This document shows positions 26,581 to 34,809 of a stretch of 64,000 nucleotides of DNA, in pieces (the stretch's first letter is position 1; the number at the start of each line of letters is the position of its first letter). The stretch lies in NCBI GenBank assembly GCA_900552005.1, contig URXU01000005.1:36030-100029 (forward strand), in the 5' to 3' direction. Under the pieces are notes generated by a model, which made no database searches, had not been told where the DNA came from, and saw nothing but the letters and a program-made list of their open reading frames with translations. The DNA comes from an uncultured Phascolarctobacterium sp. Lineage in GTDB: Bacteria; Bacillota; Negativicutes; Acidaminococcales; Acidaminococcaceae. Both the position numbers and the translations under genes were made by a program.

Positions 26581-26803
26581 CTAAAACCCTTGGTCGCTGT
26601 GGAGTTATAGCCCCGCAGCGGCCCTTTTTTTCTCTTTACGTATGAAAGCTGCATTCCTGCTTTTTGGCGATGATTTCTGCAAGAGCCAAGCTTTTCTGAG
26701 ATGCGCTCAAACAACGGAAAAATCGTAATATCCACTTCTGAATACCTGAAAAAATCGACATGTATCGGTTAATGGAAATTCGTTTTTTCCAGACATAGTA
26801 ATA

Positions 26804-26839
26804 CCCCCTAATGTAGTTTTATTTGCTTACATTAGGGGG
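26804..26839. repeat. IS-associated hairpin, right
   Basis: The same 12-bp arms as the left copy (CCCCCTAATGTA / TACATTAGGGGG), here with a 12-base loop, followed on + by CTTTTTT. It can act as a rightward terminator. Confidence 0.85.
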
Positions 26840-26895
26840 CTTTTTTGACAAATTTAGATTATTTGTATTGCTTGTGCTTAAAAAATTCGGCAGCC

Positions 26896-28080
26896 TTATT
26901 TTGGGCATGCAAGAAAATCGGCGGCAATCTGCGCATAGGCTGCAGCGCCGCGTTTCAGTACGCTTTCATCCGTGGTATAGTGATCGTTATGATTAGCGGC
27001 GGTTAAACCAAGAGCTTCGTTTTTGCTGCCAATATAACCAAATACTGCCGGAACTTTTTCGGCAAGATAAGCAAAATCTTCCCCACCCATCATGGCAGGC
27101 AGCTCTTTCATAGACTCCGGCCCGTACAGTTTAGTGACAGCATTTTGGGCAACGGCAGTTAATTCGTCATCATCATTAATAACTGCGTTGCAGTAGCATT
27201 GGTAATCGACGGTAGCCTTAGCACCGAATACAGCTGCTGTATTTTCGGCAATACGTCTGATATGCTCTGCCATTTTATTGCGTAATTCACCGTTATAGGT
27301 ACGCACGGTACCGAAAAGTTCCGCTTTGTTGGCTACAATATTGAAGCGCTGGCCGGCATGCATTTCACCAACATTTACTACCAAGGGATTTACAGGATCG
27401 TTGCTGCGGGAAATTAATGTCTGCAGGTTCATGACAATGGCAGAGGCGGCAACTAAGGCGTCGGCGCCAAGATGGGGCTGAGTACCGTGAGCAGAAACGC
27501 CCTCTACAGTAATTTTAAAGGTATCCATGCTTGCCATGCGGTTACCGGGCTGGAAGTTAATATATGGTGCTTCCAGAGTACCCCAGATATGCATGCCTAC
27601 AGCGGCATCAACATCATCAGTAATGCCTTGCTCCACATAATAAAGCGCGCCGCAGCCGGTTTCCTCGGCAGACTGGAAGAAAAATTTAACATTGCCTTCC
27701 AGTTCATCCTTAACGCTCATCAGCATTTTAGCAGCGCCCAGCAGCATGGCAATATGGTTGTCATGGCCGCAGGCATGCATTACGCCTGGGTTTTCACTGG
27801 CAAAAGGCAGCTCGGTTTTTTCTTCCACCGGCAGAGCGTCAATATCGGCGCGCAGCAGAATGGTTTTGCAGTCTGCCTGGGCTTTGCCGCCCTGCAGCAA
27901 GGCCCAGCAGCCGGGATGCTCAGGAAAGCGGTGCACCTCATAACCCATGGCCGTAAGTTCCTGGACAATGTGGTCAGTGGTCCGCACTTCTTCCCAGCTC
28001 AGCTCCGGATGACGATGGCACCAGCGGCGCTGCTCTATAATATAAGCTTCAGTTTGTTCAGCTAATTTATTAAAATTCAT
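26896..28080 (-). CDS. M20D amidohydrolase (N-acyl-amino-acid / aminobenzoyl-glutamate hydrolase type)
   Basis: A 394-residue cytoplasmic metallohydrolase. Visible motifs are HPELSWEE near the N-terminus, LLRADIDALPVEEKTELPFAS, MHACGHDNHIAMLLGAA (metal ligands), FFQSAEETGCGALYYVEQG and MMGGEDFAYLAEKVPAVFGYIG with the C-terminal ligands. This is the M20D signature shared by hippurate hydrolases, N-acetyl-amino-acid deacylases and AbgA/AbgB. It is last gene of a three-gene operon (transporter, amidohydrolase, amidohydrolase), 20 bases after its paralogue. The pairing recalls AbgA/AbgB heterodimers. Confidence 0.88.
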   Translation of the reverse strand: MNFNKLAEQTEAYIIEQRRWCHRHPELSWEEVRTTDHIVQELTAMGYEVHRFPEHPGCWALLQGGKAQADCKTILLRADIDALPVEEKTELPFASENPGVMHACGHDNHIAMLLGAAKMLMSVKDELEGNVKFFFQSAEETGCGALYYVEQGITDDVDAAVGMHIWGTLEAPYINFQPGNRMASMDTFKITVEGVSAHGTQPHLGADALVAASAIVMNLQTLISRSNDPVNPLVVNVGEMHAGQRFNIVANKAELFGTVRTYNGELRNKMAEHIRRIAENTAAVFGAKATVDYQCYCNAVINDDDELTAVAQNAVTKLYGPESMKELPAMMGGEDFAYLAEKVPAVFGYIGSKNEALGLTAANHNDHYTTDESVLKRGAAAYAQIAADFLACPK

Positions 28081-28100
28081 TTATCAAGACCTCGATATTT

Positions 28101-29267
28101 TTATTTGCCGTTAAAATCTACGGCAGTCTGTGCGTAAAGCATTGCGCCTTTAATGAGAGCGCTTTCGTCTACGCAGAAATGGCCGGAGTGATGAGGATAA
28201 ACTGCTCCGCATTTTTCATTGCCGACGCCAAGCAGGGCAATGGCTCCGGGAACCTCGTCCAGAAAATAAGCCATGTCTTCACCCACCATGTTCAGACCAA
28301 AATTATAGCGCGGCTCTGGATTGACAACTTTGGCAGCGGCTCCGTAAACAAGCTGAGACATGGGGCCATCGTTAATAGTTGGTCCGACGATAAAATTATA
28401 GGTCAGTTTAACATCGGCGCGATAAGCCTTGCCGGTTTCCTCAGCAATGCGCTGAATGGCCTGAGGCAGCTGCTGGCGCACTTCGCGGCTGAAGCATCTG
28501 GTAGTTCCTTCCAGGGTGCTGTGCTCGGCAACTACATTCCAGCGATCACCTGCTTTGATAGTACCAATGGTAACCACGGCGGGATCAACAGGGCTTATCT
28601 CACGGCTGACTACGGTTTGCAGACTGTTAATAATGGCGCCGGTTACGGTGACTGCATCCACACACAGGTGGGGAGTGGCTCCGTGACCGCCTTTGCCGTG
28701 AATATCAATCGTAAACTGATCGCAGGAAGCCATGCACGGCCCTTCATCAGCATAAATTTTACCGCTGGGAATACCGGACCAAACATGCATGCCGAAAAAG
28801 CCGTCAACACCTTCTAACGCACCGCAGGCAATCATGGCTTTTGCGCCTTCACCGGTTTCTTCTGCCGGCTGAAAAGCCAGTCTGACCGTACCGGGCAAAT
28901 CTTCTTTAATATCCTGCAGAATGCGGGCTGCGGTAAGCAGCATGGACATGTGGCAGTCATGGCCGCAGGCATGCATTATACCATTATTTTCGCTGGCGAA
29001 GGAAAAGCCCGTCAGTTCTTCTACAGGCAGAGCGTCCATGTCGGCGCGCAGTAAAATGGTTTTGCCGGGCTTTTGGCCTTTAATTTCAGCAAGAATACCT
29101 GTTTCCATGCCGCAGTCCTTCCACGGAATACCCATTTTATCAAGTTCGTCTTTAATTTTTTGGCTTGTATTATACTCCTTGCCGCTCAGTTCAGGATGAG
29201 CATGAAAATAATGACGCATTTTCAGTAAATAATCGGCATGCTTTGCAGCAGCTGCCATGATATCCAT
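28101..29267 (-). CDS. M20D amidohydrolase, second paralogue
   Basis: A 388-residue homologue of the neighbouring gene with the same motifs: HPELSGKEYN, LLRADMDALPVEELTGFSFAS, MHACGHDCHMSMLLTAAR, AFQPAEETGEGAKAMI and NMVGEDMAYFLDEVPGAIALLG. The ATG 29267 has GGAGGG 7 bases upstream. The two paralogues differ throughout, so this is not a recent duplication; they may form a heteromer or split substrates. The transporter gene begins 20 bases upstream and probably brings in the acylated or dipeptide-like substrate. Confidence 0.88.
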   Translation of the reverse strand: MDIMAAAAKHADYLLKMRHYFHAHPELSGKEYNTSQKIKDELDKMGIPWKDCGMETGILAEIKGQKPGKTILLRADMDALPVEELTGFSFASENNGIMHACGHDCHMSMLLTAARILQDIKEDLPGTVRLAFQPAEETGEGAKAMIACGALEGVDGFFGMHVWSGIPSGKIYADEGPCMASCDQFTIDIHGKGGHGATPHLCVDAVTVTGAIINSLQTVVSREISPVDPAVVTIGTIKAGDRWNVVAEHSTLEGTTRCFSREVRQQLPQAIQRIAEETGKAYRADVKLTYNFIVGPTINDGPMSQLVYGAAAKVVNPEPRYNFGLNMVGEDMAYFLDEVPGAIALLGVGNEKCGAVYPHHSGHFCVDESALIKGAMLYAQTAVDFNGK

Positions 29268-29287
29268 AATTATCCCTCCAGAAAGAT

Positions 29288-30481
29288 TTATAATAATTTA
29301 GCAAAGATACTTGCAATAAATACGGAAGTAATAGTAACAGTAGTGAAACCGCCTACGATCATGGACGGAAACATCTTGCTCATTAAAAATTCTTTTTCTT
29401 CTTTATTAGCTGCCAGAGAATCACAGGTGGATTCAGTAATAATTGCATCAAACGGGAAACCGTAAAGTGCAGTCAGGCAGTTGGCAAAAGCCATATGAAA
29501 GGAAATTTTAAGAACCTTGGCAATGATAAACGCAAACAGGCCAAGGCCAAAAACACCTATGACAATCAGAACGATCATCGGATAAATAATATTTTGCAGC
29601 ATTTGCGGAGTGCAATCTTTCAAACCGTCAAATACGAACATCATCAAACCGAACATTACGATATTATAGGAATTGCATTTATGCAGCAAATCCTGTTCCA
29701 GAAAGCCCAAAGTGCAGAAGATAACACCGAGAACTAATGCCCAGATAGCGCCGCTGATGCCGGTAACAGCGCCTACCATGGAAGCCAGCCAGGCAATTAA
29801 ACCAAGTTTACCAAGCATCATAATGGGAGAATTAAGGTAGGCAGGGAGAGCCAACGGCAGTCTTTTTTTACTTTCTTCGGGAAGTTTGGCAGCGTTTTTC
29901 ATGGCTTCTACTTCGGTCTGGTTAATACTTAATTTGCCGGAACGGTAATCGGCTAATAAACGTTTGCCTTCTTTTTTTAAGCAGACAGCAGTAAGAGGAT
30001 AACCGGCGAAGCCCTGAATGCAGTACATAGAAATAGCAAAGACGGCAGCTTCTGCCAGACCTGCTTTGGTAGCGGCGGTCTGCATCATGGTAGCGGCAAC
30101 AATACCGCCTGTCAGCGGCGGCAGGCCAGCAATAACAAATTCTCTCTGCATGAGCATGGGCGCTACAAAATAAGATACAAGGCACATGCCAAGCAAACCG
30201 AATAGACAGGTTACAACAGTTTTCCACTGCTCAATAAGACGTTTCAGACTGATAACGGTGCCCATATGGGTAATCAGCAGGAAAATACACAATGTACCGC
30301 CTATAGGAATTAAAAACGAATTGCTTACAAGGTCATGTGGCAGTACGGTCCAGTAACCTATAAGTAAGATAACAGCGGATACGAATACTGACGGTATCCA
30401 GGCTTTGCTGTAATAGGTAATGATTTCACCGATTACAACGATTACGGCACAGATTACAAATGCCAAAAGGAAATTATACAT
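29288..30481 (-). CDS. multi-pass membrane protein, putative transporter of the amidohydrolase operon
   Basis: A 397-residue protein with roughly 10-11 hydrophobic segments and one soluble loop near the middle (about 175-215, KKEGKRLLADYRSGKLSINQTEVEAMK). A repeat-like feature LPPLTGGIVAATMMQTAATKAG resembles the substrate loop of Na+/glutamate symporter (ESS/GltS-like) folds, but I do not recognise the family with certainty. It is not AbgT, the usual partner of AbgAB. First gene of the operon, with its own promoter and a leader hairpin. Uptake of an acyl-amino acid or small peptide is inferred from context. Confidence 0.6.
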   Translation of the reverse strand: MYNFLLAFVICAVIVVIGEIITYYSKAWIPSVFVSAVILLIGYWTVLPHDLVSNSFLIPIGGTLCIFLLITHMGTVISLKRLIEQWKTVVTCLFGLLGMCLVSYFVAPMLMQREFVIAGLPPLTGGIVAATMMQTAATKAGLAEAAVFAISMYCIQGFAGYPLTAVCLKKEGKRLLADYRSGKLSINQTEVEAMKNAAKLPEESKKRLPLALPAYLNSPIMMLGKLGLIAWLASMVGAVTGISGAIWALVLGVIFCTLGFLEQDLLHKCNSYNIVMFGLMMFVFDGLKDCTPQMLQNIIYPMIVLIVIGVFGLGLFAFIIAKVLKISFHMAFANCLTALYGFPFDAIITESTCDSLAANKEEKEFLMSKMFPSMIVGGFTTVTITSVFIASIFAKLL

Positions 30482-30506
30482 TTTGCCCCTCCATAATAAA
30501 AAATAT

Positions 30507-30529
30507 TACCCAGAACGCAGCTCTGGGTA
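30507..30529 (-). promoter_or_regulatory. leader hairpin/operator before the transporter-amidohydrolase operon
   Basis: TACCCAGA (30507-30514) and TCTGGGTA (30522-30529) form a perfect 8-bp inverted repeat with a 7-base loop. It starts almost at the expected transcription start. On the minus strand it is followed by ATATTTTTTATT and then the ribosome site, so it could act as an attenuator, an operator or a 5' stabiliser. Confidence 0.5.
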
Positions 30530-30538
30530 TACCTATAT

Positions 30539-30566
30539 GTAATATCATTTTAAAAATATTTGTCAA
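30539..30566 (-). promoter_or_regulatory. promoter of the transporter-amidohydrolase operon
   Basis: On the minus strand: -35 TTGACA (30561-30566), 16-base spacer, -10 TATTAC (30539-30544), about 60 bases before the start codon. Confidence 0.65.
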
Positions 30567-30920
30567 CTTTTTTCGAGAAATTCTTAAAAACCAAGTGGAT
30601 TATATAAGAATTTTGTAAATTTTTTTACAGGGATTTCGTAGCTTGTAAAGAAGTATGCCTTTATTTTAACTTATATGTATGTTATAGCGTGAACAAAAAT
30701 AGTATAAAGGAATTGTTATTGCTGTGAGCAGATGTTGGTACTTATGCTTTCTGATACACCTTATAACTTGTATTTTTTTAATGATATAAAGTTTTTACAA
30801 AGTGATAACAAGCAAATGATACATAAAAAACAGCAGTGATTTAAGCATGCAGGCAATTTTATGCCGCATTTACGTTAGTGATTCTTTTTTTGTTATTGTC
30901 CACCTAATTGTCTGCCTAAA
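30567..30920. other. intergenic region without a recognised gene
   Basis: About 350 AT-rich bases between the operon promoter and the tRNA terminator. I see no open frame with a ribosome site, no tRNA-like fold and no repeat shared with the rest of the window. Confidence 0.5.
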
Positions 30921-30957
30921 AATAAAAAAGAGCTTTCAGGAAAATTCCTGAAAGCTC
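30921..30957 (-). terminator. terminator of the tRNA-Ser genes
   Basis: A perfect 13-bp stem GAGCTTTCAGGAA / TTCCTGAAAGCTC with a 2-base loop is followed on the minus strand by a TTTTTTAT tract. Confidence 0.92.
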
Positions 30958-30971
30958 AGAACCTTTGATGG

Positions 30972-31063
30972 TGGCGGAGTGGGTGGGATTCGAACCCACG
31001 CACGGGGTAAACCGTCTAACGATTTAGCAAACCGTCCTCTTCAGCCAGCTTGAGTACCACTCC
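30972..31063 (-). tRNA. tRNA-Ser (anticodon GCU)
   Basis: The minus strand starts GGAGTGG and pairs with CCACTCC at the 3' end, followed by G and an encoded CCA. The anticodon stem ACGGT / ATCGT closes the loop TTGCTAA, giving anticodon GCT. A long variable arm and the T-loop GGTTCGAATCC are present, as expected for serine tRNA. Length is 92 bases. Reads codons AGC/AGU. Confidence 0.95.
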
Positions 31064-31128
31064 GTAAGACTACCTGTTCATTATACATTAAAATTACCAA
31101 TTTGGCAACTACTAATTGATAATTTTTT

Positions 31129-31216
31129 TGGCGGAGAGGGTGGGATTCGAACCCACGGAGGCTTTCACCTCGCTAGTTTTCAAGACTAGAGCCTTCAACC
31201 ACTCGGCCACCTCTCC
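31129..31216 (-). tRNA. tRNA-Ser (anticodon UGA)
   Basis: The minus strand starts GGAGAGG and pairs with CCTCTCC, followed by G and an encoded CCA. The anticodon stem CTAGT / ACTAG closes the loop CTTGAAA, giving anticodon TGA. A long variable arm and GGTTCGAATCC are present. Length is 88 bases. It lies 65 bases upstream of the GCU gene on the same strand and is probably co-transcribed, sharing its terminator. Confidence 0.95.
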
Positions 31217-31447
31217 ATTAGAATTTAATTGTATAATAAAATAAAATTTTAGTCAAGCTATTTATGTTTTTATACATATAGATATTTTGGCGTAAAAGTA
31301 CATTTATTGAAATTTGGCAGACTGTGCAGTCAGAATATCAATAAAATAGGAAAGAAAATATATGAAAGTTAAGGCATGTTGCTGCAGAAACATCTTTAGA
31401 AAATAATAAAATGAATTTTCAGAATTTTTTTGTGATAAATTATTTAC

Positions 31448-31476
31448 TTGCTTTTTGAAAAACAGGGCGTTATAAT
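31448..31476 (+). promoter_or_regulatory. promoter of SLH porin gene 1
   Basis: -35 TTGCTT (31448-31453), 17-base spacer, -10 TATAAT (31471-31476). It predicts a leader of about 190 bases containing the shared motif at 31569. The preceding 230 bases (31217-31447) show no gene. Confidence 0.65.
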
Positions 31477-31568
31477 ATGAATGTAAAATAATTCAGAAAA
31501 AGAGTTATTCTACATTTTCCTGGTTTATAAAATTTCTTCAAAGAAGAATATGAAACAAGCAGAACAGT

Positions 31569-31586
31569 AGAGGAAACAAGGCAACT
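31569..31586 (+). promoter_or_regulatory. conserved leader motif, porin 1
   Basis: AGAGGAAACAAGGCAACT, identical in the leaders of all three porin genes (also at 33132 and 34724), 85 bases before this start codon. The rest of the leaders is not conserved apart from the ribosome site, so the motif is probably functional at RNA level. No known element is recognised. Confidence 0.65.
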
Positions 31587-31670
31587 CTTACAGGCTTTTG
31601 CGAGTGGAAGCTTCTTCGGCGGGAGATTTTGTAAAAATAAATATCTCTTATCCAAGAGGAGGAAATTGAA

Positions 31671-32849
31671 ATGAAAAAATCTTTAGTACTCGCAATGGCA
31701 ATGGCTTTGGGTGTAACTGCTTCTGCATATGCAGCTAACCCGTTCTCCGATGTACCGGCTGGCCACTGGGCATATGACAGCGTAAACAAATTGGTTGCAG
31801 CTGGCGTAGTTGACGGTTATCCTGACGGCACTTTCGGCGGCGACAAACTGATGACCCGTTATGAAATGGCACAAATCGTAGCAAAAGCTATGGCAAAAGG
31901 TGCTGACGTAGACAAACTGGCAGCAGAATTTGCTGACGAACTGGACACTCTCGGTGTTCGTGTAGCTAACCTGGAAAAGAAAGCTGACAACGTAAAAATC
32001 ACTGGCGAAATTCGTTATCATTATGCAGACAGCAGCGATGACTTCGATGGCTGGGAAAACAAACTGCGTTCCCGTATCTGGGTAAATGGTCAAGTTAATG
32101 ATGACTGGACCTACACTGGTATGATCGAAAACAACCAAAACTTTGCTAATGATGCTGGCGATGAAGATACCAAATTCCAACGTGCTTATGTAAATGGTAA
32201 ACTGGGCGGTGTTGCTGTTCAGGCTGGCCGTTACAACCTGAAATATGCTGATGGCAACATCTATGATACCCGTTTTGATGGTGTTCAGGCTTCCTATGGC
32301 AAAGATGTTAAATTGACTGCTGGTTATGGCAAAGCAACTCCTTCTTCTACTGTACGTATTGATAATGCTGATGTATGGTATGCAGAATTAAGCGGCAAAA
32401 TGAGCAAATTAAGCTTGGCTGCTGGTTATTCTGAATGGGATGACATTAATAACTTGGATGTAGATGACAGCATTTGGCATGTAGGTGCTAATTATGCATT
32501 TGATAAAAATGTAAAACTGGGTGCTATGTATCTGTATGGTGACGTAGATGACTATGATGGCGATGATGACGGCTATGTAGTAACCGCATCTTATAAAGGT
32601 GCTAAAGCTTCCGATCCTGGTTCTTGGGGCTTAGTTGCTAAATACTATGATCAAGGTGCTATCACTTACATGGATCATACTATGAATGGTAAAGCTGATG
32701 ATATGTTTGGCTTCAAAGGCTACAGCGTATTTGCTAACTATACTTTTGCTAAGAACATTGTTGGTCAGGTTGAATGGTATGATCTGGAAGGTAAAAATAA
32801 TTCTGGAGATTCCCAGACCATCTGGTCTCAACTGCTCTTCACTTTCTAA
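31671..32849 (+). CDS. SLH-domain outer-membrane porin (OmpM-like), copy 1
   Basis: A 392-residue outer-membrane protein. It has a signal peptide (to SAYA, residue 21), an SLH domain at about 22-85 (NPFSDVPAGHWAYDSVNKL, later DGYPDGTFGGDKLMTRYEMAQ), a short coiled coil (about 88-112, FADELDTLGVRVANLEKKAD) and a porin-like beta barrel from about 115 ending in LLFTF. In Negativicutes such OmpM proteins bind polyamine-modified peptidoglycan through the SLH domain and tether the outer membrane. GGAGG precedes the ATG. It is a single-gene unit with its own promoter and terminator, first of three tandem paralogues. Confidence 0.92.
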   Translation: MKKSLVLAMAMALGVTASAYAANPFSDVPAGHWAYDSVNKLVAAGVVDGYPDGTFGGDKLMTRYEMAQIVAKAMAKGADVDKLAAEFADELDTLGVRVANLEKKADNVKITGEIRYHYADSSDDFDGWENKLRSRIWVNGQVNDDWTYTGMIENNQNFANDAGDEDTKFQRAYVNGKLGGVAVQAGRYNLKYADGNIYDTRFDGVQASYGKDVKLTAGYGKATPSSTVRIDNADVWYAELSGKMSKLSLAAGYSEWDDINNLDVDDSIWHVGANYAFDKNVKLGAMYLYGDVDDYDGDDDGYVVTASYKGAKASDPGSWGLVAKYYDQGAITYMDHTMNGKADDMFGFKGYSVFANYTFAKNIVGQVEWYDLEGKNNSGDSQTIWSQLLFTF

Positions 32850-32880
32850 TCTTAAAGTTAGTTAATAACTTAAAAATGAT

Positions 32881-32912
32881 AAGGGACAGCGTATGCTGTC
32901 CCTTATTTTTTT
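32881..32912 (+). terminator. terminator of porin gene 1
   Basis: A 10-bp stem AAGGGACAGC / GCTGTCCCTT with loop GTAT is followed by ATTTTTTT. Confidence 0.92.
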
Positions 32913-33046
32913 ATTGGTAATTTCAGCAAGATTATATCTGTAAAAACAAAGATCTAATAAATACAAACCAAAGTGTTAATATTTTTCGAAATATTGTTTT
33001 AATTAATTTAAATAAGTAAAATTGAATTAGAATTATGAATAATATG

Positions 33047-33075
33047 TTGCGAAATTGTAAAAAATATGTTATTCT
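33047..33075 (+). promoter_or_regulatory. promoter of SLH porin gene 2
   Basis: -35 TTGCGA (33047-33052), 17-base spacer, -10 TATTCT (33070-33075), followed by a leader of about 145 bases. Confidence 0.55.
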
Positions 33076-33131
33076 TTCTACATAGATTTTACATAGGCTA
33101 ACTGAAAACGTCGGCAGAAAATTTTTTCAGC

Positions 33132-33149
33132 AGAGGAAACAAGGCAACT
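33132..33149 (+). promoter_or_regulatory. conserved leader motif, porin 2
   Basis: Second exact copy of AGAGGAAACAAGGCAACT, 81 bases before the start codon. Similarity to copy 1 continues for about ten more bases (CTT-A/G-CAGGC). Confidence 0.65.
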
Positions 33150-33229
33150 CTTGCAGGCAAAGGATTTTTGAAAGACTGATTTGGCTCGCCATGTAAAGAC
33201 TAAATTGATTTCCTGAGGAGGAATTTATA

Positions 33230-34462
33230 ATGAAAAAATCCTTAGTACTTGCAATGGCAATGGCTCTGGGCGTAACTGCATCCGCATATGCAGCTAACCC
33301 GTTCTCCGATGTACCGGCTGGCCACTGGGCATATGACAGCGTAAACAAACTGGTTGCAGCTGGCGTAGTTGACGGTTATCCTGACGGCACTTTCGGCGGC
33401 GACAAACTGATGACCCGTTATGAAATGGCACAAATCGTAGCAAAAGCTATGGCAAAAGGTGCTGACGTAGACAAACTGGCAGCAGAATTCGCTGACGAAC
33501 TGGACACTCTCGGTGTTCGCGTAGCTAACCTGGAAAAGAAAGCTGATAACGTAAAAGTAACTGGTGAAATCCGTTATCGTTATGCTGACAGCGATGCTTC
33601 CGGCAATTATGACAACACCATGCGTAATCGTATCTGGGTAACCGGTCAGGTAAATGATGACTGGGCTTATACCGGTATGATTCAAAATATTCAAGACTTC
33701 TCCAACGATAAAGGTGATGAAGATACAAAATTCCAACGTGCATATGTAACAGGTAAAATCGGCGGTATGAATGTACTGGCTGGCCGTTACAATATGTTCC
33801 TGGCTGATGGTAATGTTTATGATACCCGTGCTGATGGCGTAGAAGTTTCCTATGGTGAAAAACTGAAAGTAACCGGTTTTGCTGGTAAAGGAACCGATGC
33901 CGTTGTAGAAAATGCTTTAGGTGAAGATGTTGATGGTTCTTACGGCGATTATGCAGGCGCTTCCATTTCCTATGATGTTGCTAAAGGCTTGAATATCAAC
34001 GGCGGTTATGTTAACTTTAAAGACATCGGTACTTATGAAGGTTTAAGTGAAACTGATATCGATAATGCAATCTGGTGGGCTGGCGCAGCTTACAATGTTG
34101 GCGACGTAACCTTAACTGGTATGTATCTTAAAGGCGATATGAGCTATGATGATCAAGACATTAGTAATGGTGATGATGGTTATGTAATCGGCCTCTCCTA
34201 TAAAGGTGCTCAAGCTGATCAAGTAGGCAGCTGGGGTCTGTGGGCTAAATACTATGACCAAGGTCTCCAAACCTATCTGCCCGGTGCTCATACTACCGAC
34301 GCTAACCAATTTGCTGGTGAAGGCTTCAAAGGCTATGGCGTATGCGCAAGCTACACCTTCGCTAAAAACATCGTTGGTAATGTTGCTTGGTATGATACTG
34401 AATCCAAGACTACTGACGAAGACGATCAACGCATTGTTGCTGACCTCTACTTCACTTTCTAA
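33230..34462 (+). CDS. SLH-domain outer-membrane porin (OmpM-like), copy 2
   Basis: A 410-residue paralogue with the same signal peptide, SLH domain and coiled-coil linker, then a clearly different barrel. Codons for about residues 21-108 are nearly identical in DNA to those of copy 1 (a handful of silent changes over about 260 bases), whereas the barrel is only moderately similar. This indicates recent gene conversion of the SLH part. The barrel ends ADLYFTF. A single cysteine lies in GYGVCASYTFAKN. Same tethering and porin role as copy 1. Confidence 0.92.
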   Translation: MKKSLVLAMAMALGVTASAYAANPFSDVPAGHWAYDSVNKLVAAGVVDGYPDGTFGGDKLMTRYEMAQIVAKAMAKGADVDKLAAEFADELDTLGVRVANLEKKADNVKVTGEIRYRYADSDASGNYDNTMRNRIWVTGQVNDDWAYTGMIQNIQDFSNDKGDEDTKFQRAYVTGKIGGMNVLAGRYNMFLADGNVYDTRADGVEVSYGEKLKVTGFAGKGTDAVVENALGEDVDGSYGDYAGASISYDVAKGLNINGGYVNFKDIGTYEGLSETDIDNAIWWAGAAYNVGDVTLTGMYLKGDMSYDDQDISNGDDGYVIGLSYKGAQADQVGSWGLWAKYYDQGLQTYLPGAHTTDANQFAGEGFKGYGVCASYTFAKNIVGNVAWYDTESKTTDEDDQRIVADLYFTF

Positions 34463-34481
34463 TTTAAAAAGTAATACTTTT

Positions 34482-34514
34482 AAGCAGGACAACATTTGTT
34501 GTCCTGCTTTTTTG
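34482..34514 (+). terminator. terminator of porin gene 2
   Basis: A perfect 13-bp stem AAGCAGGACAACA / TGTTGTCCTGCTT with a 2-base loop runs into TTTTT. Confidence 0.92.
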
Positions 34515-34652
34515 TTTGCAAAAAATTTGCAATTAAATTATTATTGGATAATTTAAAGAACTTCTATAATTGAGAATTAAATAAATTCAGAATATAAAAA
34601 TAGAAATGAATTGATATTAAATTAAAAATAGAAATTGATTCAAATAGCAAAC

Positions 34653-34681
34653 TTGTCAGGAATCTGTTTCTATGCTACACT
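34653..34681 (+). promoter_or_regulatory. promoter of SLH porin gene 3
   Basis: -35 TTGTCA (34653-34658), 17-base spacer, -10 TACACT (34676-34681), followed by a leader of about 120 bases. Confidence 0.55.
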
Positions 34682-34723
34682 GCTGGTAAATCTTGTAATC
34701 TTTGATAAAGTACTGTTTACGGC

Positions 34724-34741
34724 AGAGGAAACAAGGCAACT
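34724..34741 (+). promoter_or_regulatory. conserved leader motif, porin 3
   Basis: Third exact copy of AGAGGAAACAAGGCAACT, 69 bases before the start codon. Here the following bases (GTGCCGG) differ from the other two copies. Confidence 0.65.
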
Positions 34742-34809
34742 GTGCCGGTGAAAAGTTATTTTAGCATAAGATGAAAGATTTAAAATTATCCCCCTAAGGA
34801 GGAACAATA

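Larger units (their letters stand above)
26302..26839 (-). mobile_element. decayed IS3-family element, right copy
   Basis: The inverted counterpart of the left relic. On the minus strand a hairpin (26804-26839) precedes ATGTCTGGAAAAA at 26796. A broken OrfA/OrfB stretch with stops follows, then an open C-terminal OrfB fragment (26580-26362), and finally a terminal-like sequence whose plus-strand reading TGAACTGCCCTAAAT begins near 26302. Both relics point toward the TPS genes, so the locus lies between inverted IS copies. Confidence 0.75.

Noticed and set aside
26550..26735. A 61-codon minus-strand open frame within the right IS relic
   Set aside because: It runs out of frame with the recognisable transposase fragment and has no motif or ribosome site.
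14771..26839. An active composite transposon around the TPS locus
   Set aside because: Both IS copies have broken frames and internal deletions, and I could not identify matching target duplications at the outer ends.
30500..30566. T-box or other known riboswitch before the amidohydrolase operon
   Set aside because: The predicted leader is only about 50 bases and has no T-box core sequence or other conserved riboswitch element.
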